Of a stretch of 9,269 nucleotides of DNA, positions 5,762 to 9,269 are shown in pieces. Numbering within the stretch: position 1 is the first letter of the stretch; each line of letters opens with the position of its first letter. The DNA lies in NCBI GenBank assembly GCA_017880705.1, contig JADGRS010000098.1, positions 1 to 9,269 of the forward strand. Reading direction: 5' to 3'. The notes beneath the pieces are model-generated. The model saw only the letters and a program-made list of their open reading frames with translations, made no database searches and was not told the origin of the DNA. A program made the translations under genes and the position numbers. The stretch is from Burkholderiales bacterium (GTDB lineage Bacteria > Pseudomonadota > Gammaproteobacteria > Burkholderiales > Usitatibacteraceae).

Positions 5762-8506
5762 ATGCCCAAAAGCAACCTGAGCGAATATTCGGCCAAGCGT
5801 GCCTTCGACGCGACGCCCGAGCCCGCGCCGGCCCTTGCCGGAGATCGCAGCGGTCCGCTCCTGTTCGTGATCCAGCAACACGCCGCGCGGCAACTGCACT
5901 ACGACCTGCGGCTCGAATGCGACGGCGTCCTCAAGTCGTGGGCGGTGCCGAGAGGCCCGTCGCTCGATCCTAGCGAAAAGCGCCTCGCCGTGCAGACGGA
6001 GGACCATCCTTACGAGTACGCGTCGTTCGAAGGAGTGATTCCGCCCGGCCAGTACGGCGCGGGCTCGGTGATCGTCTGGGATTGCGGCGTGTATTCGCCG
6101 GACGAGGGCGGCACCTGGTTCCACGAGCGCGCGGAGGCCGAGCGGCAGGTGAGGGAAGGGCTGGAGAAGGGCAAGTTGAGCTTCCAGCTACGCGGCGAGA
6201 AGCTGAAGGGCTCCTTCGCGCTGGTGCGCATGAAGGGCAAGAAGGAATGGCTCCTCATCAAGCACAAGGACCGCTTCGTCTCCACCGAGGACGTGACGGC
6301 GAAGAACCGCTCCGTCCTCCTGGGCGCGTCGGTCGAGGAACTCAAGGTCGTCCCCGCGCATCGGATCGCCGCGTCGGCGCTGGTGCCGTCGGGGAAGATC
6401 GAGGCGCTTCCCGCGAAGCTGGCGCCGATGCTCGCGGAAACCGGCGACGCGGCGTTCAATCGCGCGGGCTGGATGTGGGAACCGAAGCTCGACGGCTATC
6501 GCGTTCTCGCCTTCATCGGCGCGGACGGGGTCAAGCTGCTCTCGCGCAAGGGCCTCGAGCTCGCCGCGACGTTTCCGCGCCTCGCGGCGGAGCTCGCGAA
6601 GCAGGGCGCGCAGGGCATGATCCTCGACGGCGAGCTGGTGGCGTTCGACGCGGCGGGCAAGCCGTCGTTCGCGGCGTTGCAGGAGCGCGCGCAGCTGAAG
6701 ACCGAGCGCGAGACCGCTGCTGCGGACCAGAAGTCGCCCGTCGCCTTCTGCTGCTTCGACCTCCTGTATTTCGCCGGCATCGACCTGCGCAAGTCCATGT
6801 ACTCCGACCGGCGCCGCTATCTCGCGCAATGCCTCATGCCTTCGCCGCTCGTGCAACTGGTGCACGCGTCCGAGGATGGCCTCGCGCTGCAGGGCGCGGC
6901 GCTCGCGAGCGGCTTCGAGGGCGTGATCGGCAAGCGCGCCGACAGCCGTTACGAGAGCGGGAAGCGCTCGACGTCGTGGATCAAGGTGAAACCCACGCGC
7001 AGCGCGGACTTCGTCGTGGGCGGCTACACGAGCGGGAAGGGCGCCCGCGCCGCGCTGGGTTCGGTGCTGGTCGGATATTGGGATGGCAAGAAGCTCCGAT
7101 TCGCCTCCCATGTGGGATCGGGCTTCGACGATCGAACGCTCGCGCAAGTGAAGGCGCGGCTCGAGCCGCTGAAGAGAAAGACGAACCCCTTCTCGGAGGA
7201 TCCCGAGCTGAACGCGCCCACGACGTGGGTCGAGCCGAAGCTGGTTGCCGAGGTGAATTTCCACAGCTGGACCGACGACGGGCATCTTCGCGCGCCGGTT
7301 TTCCTGCGGCTGCGCGACGATGTCGATGCGAAGAAGGTTCGCCGTCCCCGCGAAGGCGGGGGCGCAGGCAAGTCCGCGGCAGGGCCGCGGCTGGATTCCC
7401 GCCTTCGCGGAAATGACGTGCGCGCAGAGGGGAATGACGCCATCGAAGAAGTCACGCGGCAGCTGGCCGGCACGAAGAACGCGTTCACCCTCACGGTGGG
7501 ATCGCATCAAATCCACCTCACGCACCTCGATCGCGTTTACTGGCCCGCGGACGCGGCGCTCAAGCAGCCGGCGCTCACCAAGCGCGACCTGCTGCGCTAC
7601 TTCGCGCAGGTGTCGCGCTACATCCTGCCGCACCTCGCCGATCGACCGCTCACCATGATCCGCATGCCCGACGGAATTCGCGGGCCGCGATTCTTCCAGA
7701 AGCATTGGGAGCAGGCGCGACCCGAGTTCGTCGAGACCATCACCATCTTCTCGGGCCACAAGGACGAGCAGCACGAATACCTGCTCGGCAACAACCTTGC
7801 GACGCTGCTTTGGCTGGCACAGTCCGGGACCCTCGAATTTCACGTCTGGCATTCACGCGCCAGGCCGGGGCCGGATGCGATCTCGAAGAAGACCGACTAC
7901 GCGTCGTCGCTCGAGGCGCTCGAAGCCTCGGTGCTCAACTACCCCGACTACGTGCTCTTCGACATCGACCCCTACATCTACTCGGGCAAGGAGGCCAAGG
8001 GCGCGGAACCGGAGCTGAACACCGTCGCGTTCGAGAAGGGCAAGGAAGTCGCCTTCTGGCTGCGTGAACTCCTGCAGACGATGGGGCTCGAAGCGATCGT
8101 CAAGACCTCGGGCAAGACGGGGCTTCATGTGTTCGTTCCGATTCGCCGCACCATCGACTTCGACGCGGCGCGCCACGTCTCCGAGCTCGTGGCACGCCAT
8201 CTCATGCGCCTTCATCCGAAGGACATCACGCTCGACTGGAGCATTCCGAAGCGCACGGGAAAGATCTTCATGGACTACAACATGAACGTGCGCGGCAAGA
8301 CCCTGAACGTCGCCTACTCGCCGCGGGGCGAGGCGGGCGCTCCGGTCTCGATGCCGCTCACGTGGGAGGAGTTGGCGGGCGCGCGTCCGCTCGATTTCCG
8401 GATCACGAACGCGGCGCAACGCCTCGCGCAGACGGGCGATCGCTGGGCGGACGCGCTCGAGCGCAAGCAAAGCCTCGAGCGCGCCCTGAAGGGCGGAAAA
8501 GCCTGA
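5762..8506 (+). CDS. ligD: DNA ligase D: 3'-phosphoesterase, ATP-dependent ligase and polymerase
   Basis: This 914-residue multifunctional enzyme processes and seals double-strand breaks in Ku-dependent end joining. The domain order is phosphoesterase-ligase-polymerase, as in Pseudomonas aeruginosa LigD (about 840 residues). The phosphoesterase domain (about 30-190) has H40, H46, D48 and H82 at the positions of the known metal and catalytic residues (QQHAARQLHYDLRLE, EDHPYEYASFEGVIPPGQYG). The ligase (about 215-525) has the lysine nucleophile K242 in EPKLDGYR, then LDGELVAFD, FEGVIGKR and SWIKVKP. The polymerase (about 581-880) has HLTHLDRVYWP, the metal-binding DID of LFDIDP (D734, D736), KTSGKTGLHVFVP and FMDYNMNVRGKT. 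An ATG at 5726 is possible, but 5762 starts the conserved-looking sequence and avoids overlapping the DUF72 gene. Residues about 527-559 look derived from an inserted repeat, yet the frame stays open. All three active sites appear intact. Confidence 0.96.
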   Translation: MPKSNLSEYSAKRAFDATPEPAPALAGDRSGPLLFVIQQHAARQLHYDLRLECDGVLKSWAVPRGPSLDPSEKRLAVQTEDHPYEYASFEGVIPPGQYGAGSVIVWDCGVYSPDEGGTWFHERAEAERQVREGLEKGKLSFQLRGEKLKGSFALVRMKGKKEWLLIKHKDRFVSTEDVTAKNRSVLLGASVEELKVVPAHRIAASALVPSGKIEALPAKLAPMLAETGDAAFNRAGWMWEPKLDGYRVLAFIGADGVKLLSRKGLELAATFPRLAAELAKQGAQGMILDGELVAFDAAGKPSFAALQERAQLKTERETAAADQKSPVAFCCFDLLYFAGIDLRKSMYSDRRRYLAQCLMPSPLVQLVHASEDGLALQGAALASGFEGVIGKRADSRYESGKRSTSWIKVKPTRSADFVVGGYTSGKGARAALGSVLVGYWDGKKLRFASHVGSGFDDRTLAQVKARLEPLKRKTNPFSEDPELNAPTTWVEPKLVAEVNFHSWTDDGHLRAPVFLRLRDDVDAKKVRRPREGGGAGKSAAGPRLDSRLRGNDVRAEGNDAIEEVTRQLAGTKNAFTLTVGSHQIHLTHLDRVYWPADAALKQPALTKRDLLRYFAQVSRYILPHLADRPLTMIRMPDGIRGPRFFQKHWEQARPEFVETITIFSGHKDEQHEYLLGNNLATLLWLAQSGTLEFHVWHSRARPGPDAISKKTDYASSLEALEASVLNYPDYVLFDIDPYIYSGKEAKGAEPELNTVAFEKGKEVAFWLRELLQTMGLEAIVKTSGKTGLHVFVPIRRTIDFDAARHVSELVARHLMRLHPKDITLDWSIPKRTGKIFMDYNMNVRGKTLNVAYSPRGEAGAPVSMPLTWEELAGARPLDFRITNAAQRLAQTGDRWADALERKQSLERALKGGKA
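7341..7438. repeat. Palindromic dispersed-type repeat inside ligD
   Basis: Two inverted copies of a 13-base core, CCGCGAAGGCGGG at 7348-7360 and CCCGCCTTCGCGG at 7398-7410, flank an inner hairpin made of CCGCGG at 7374-7379 and 7385-7390. The right side reads GGATTCCCGCC, then GGAAATGACG, and a second GGAATGACG occurs at 7431-7439. This matches the widespread proteobacterial repeat family seen as ATTCCCGC...GCGGGAATGAC (compare Neisseria dRS3-type repeats), whose translation gives the familiar LDSRLRGND peptide, present here at LigD residues 544-552. Boundaries are approximate. Whether other copies exist in this genome cannot be seen from the window. Confidence 0.75.
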
Positions 8507-8508
8507 GG

Positions 8509-8537
8509 GCGACAAGCCGAAACTCTTGGACTACAAT
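8509..8537 (+). promoter_or_regulatory. Putative sigma-70 promoter of ku
   Basis: TACAAT at 8532-8537 matches the -10 consensus at five of six positions. GCGACA at 8509-8514 matches the -35 consensus TTGACA at four of six, with the ideal 17-base spacing. Transcription would start near 8544, leaving a leader of about 63 bases before the ku ATG. The promoter begins just after the ligD stop, so ku may be expressed alone as well as by read-through. Prediction from sequence only. Confidence 0.5.
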
Positions 8538-8595
8538 GTCAGGAATCGGCGGCAAGACCATGAATTCATTCATCAACCGCCACCCCGAATTTTAC

Positions 8596-8600
8596 GGAGA
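8596..8600 (+). promoter_or_regulatory. Ribosome binding site of ku
   Basis: GGAGA lies six bases before the ATG at 8607 and fixes that start, which begins the MAARSIASLTVSFGLVSIPV sequence typical of bacterial Ku. Confidence 0.7.
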
Positions 8601-8606
8601 CGAACC

Positions 8607-9269
8607 ATGGCTGCACGGTCGATCGCATCGCTGACGGTTTCGTTCGGGCTCGTCTCGATCCCGGTGAAGCTTTTCTCGGCCACCGAGTCGAGCAAGGCCA
8701 TCTCGTTCAACCTGTTGCACAAGACTTGCGGCTCGCGCCTGAGGCAGCAGTACTTCTGCATCAAGGAAGAAGTGCCCGTCGCGCGCGAGGACATGGTGAA
8801 GGGCTACGAATTCGCGAAGGATCAATACGTCACCTTCACGCCCGAGGAGTTGAAGGCGATGGAGGAGGCGGGAACGCAGATCGCGGAGATTACCGAGTTC
8901 GTTCCGATCGAATCCATCGACCCGGTGTACTTCGACAAGGCGTATTACCTCGCGCCGGACAAGGGCGGTGCGAAGCCCTTCGCATTGCTCGCGAGCGCGC
9001 TGCGTGAATCGAAGCGTTGCGCCCTCGGGCGCTGGGCCGCCCGCGGCAAGCAGTACATCGTGATGATCCGTCCCGTCGAGGAGGGACTCATCATGCAGCA
9101 GCTTCTCTACGCGGGCGAGGTGCGCTCGATCAAGGAGATCGAGATCCCGAAGACCGAGGTGAAACCGGCGGAGCTGAAGCTCGCGAAGCAGCTGATCGAT
9201 GCGCAGGCTTCCGACACATTCGATCCGAGCGCGTACACCGATCAAGTCGCCGCGCGCATCGAGGCGGCG
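8607..9269 (+). CDS. ku: Bacterial Ku, DNA end-binding protein of NHEJ (3' partial)
   Basis: The first 221 residues of bacterial Ku are present; the frame is open to the window end, so the C-terminus is missing. Ku forms a homodimeric ring that threads onto broken DNA ends and recruits LigD. Visible family features are the N-terminal strand SIASLTVSFGLVSIPVKLFS, the LLHKTCGSRLRQQYFC segment (residues 36-51), VKGYEFAKDQYVTFTPEEL, the FVPIESIDPVYFDKAYYLAP bridge region, and the RGKQYIVMIRP and LLYAGEVRSI strands. Only the first two cysteines (C41, C51) of the cysteine-rich segment are seen. Bacterial Ku proteins are usually about 260-320 residues, so the end of the core and the variable C-terminal extension lie outside. 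The gene is 100 bases downstream of ligD on the same strand, with its own promoter-like sequence and ribosome site. Confidence 0.95.
   Translation, partial: MAARSIASLTVSFGLVSIPVKLFSATESSKAISFNLLHKTCGSRLRQQYFCIKEEVPVAREDMVKGYEFAKDQYVTFTPEELKAMEEAGTQIAEITEFVPIESIDPVYFDKAYYLAPDKGGAKPFALLASALRESKRCALGRWAARGKQYIVMIRPVEEGLIMQQLLYAGEVRSIKEIEIPKTEVKPAELKLAKQLIDAQASDTFDPSAYTDQVAARIEAA

Noticed and set aside
5737..5796. Longer DUF72 start at 5796
   Set aside because: It would overlap the ligD start by 35 bases and adds residues without family similarity; 5736 has a ribosome site and the conserved N-terminus.
7348..7410. CRISPR array or transcription terminator at the ligD palindrome
   Set aside because: There is only one inverted pair with no regularly spaced direct repeats, and the region lies inside an intact reading frame with no T tract.
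6188..7852. Long minus-strand open frame (554 residues) opposite ligD
   Set aside because: It is antisense to clear LigD motifs and has an Arg/Ala/Leu-rich composition typical of shadow frames in GC-rich DNA, with no recognisable domain.
8560..8634. 24-codon frame before ku as a leader peptide gene
   Set aside because: It has no convincing ribosome site and no peptide features. It is noted only as part of the leader and may be chance.

Overview
The window is GC-rich and almost fully coding, with strong G/C preference at third codon positions, which creates many long antisense shadow ORFs. A periplasmic molybdenum dehydrogenase with c-type hemes, a YCII/DGPF protein, a LigD of phosphoesterase-ligase-polymerase order and a dispersed palindromic repeat of the 'SRLRGND' type together suggest a proteobacterium, most likely a betaproteobacterium. 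This assignment is inference from gene style. Gaps between genes are only 24, 16, 25 and 100 bases; no stretch over 300 bases lacks a gene.

Region 1 (1-4317, plus strand) is an operon for a periplasmic molybdenum hydroxylase of the nicotinate dehydrogenase / isoquinoline 1-oxidoreductase type. It encodes a three-heme cytochrome c (5' end outside the window), a [2Fe-2S] subunit and a Tat-exported molybdopterin subunit, joined by two ATGA overlaps. A YCII/DGPF protein follows after 24 bases. Electrons would pass from Mo through two [2Fe-2S] clusters and the hemes into the respiratory chain. The substrate cannot be read from the sequence.

Region 2 (4334-5736, minus strand) is a two-gene unit, DUF72 (YecE-like) then an alpha/beta hydrolase, coupled by another ATGA overlap. 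It converges with region 1.

Region 3 (5762 to the window end, plus strand) is a bacterial non-homologous end-joining (NHEJ) module. It holds a complete LigD and, 100 bases downstream, the start of ku behind what looks like its own promoter. LigD diverges from the DUF72 gene across only 25 bases, and its -10-like box sits so close to the ATG that a leaderless mRNA is plausible.

The most unusual feature is a palindromic dispersed-type repeat inserted in frame in the LigD linker between the ligase and polymerase domains. I do not see a wholly new system. The parts worth a second look are the repeat-derived linker, the compact divergent start region, the split cytochrome arrangement of the dehydrogenase with its atypical cofactor loop, and the DUF72-hydrolase pair beside the NHEJ genes.
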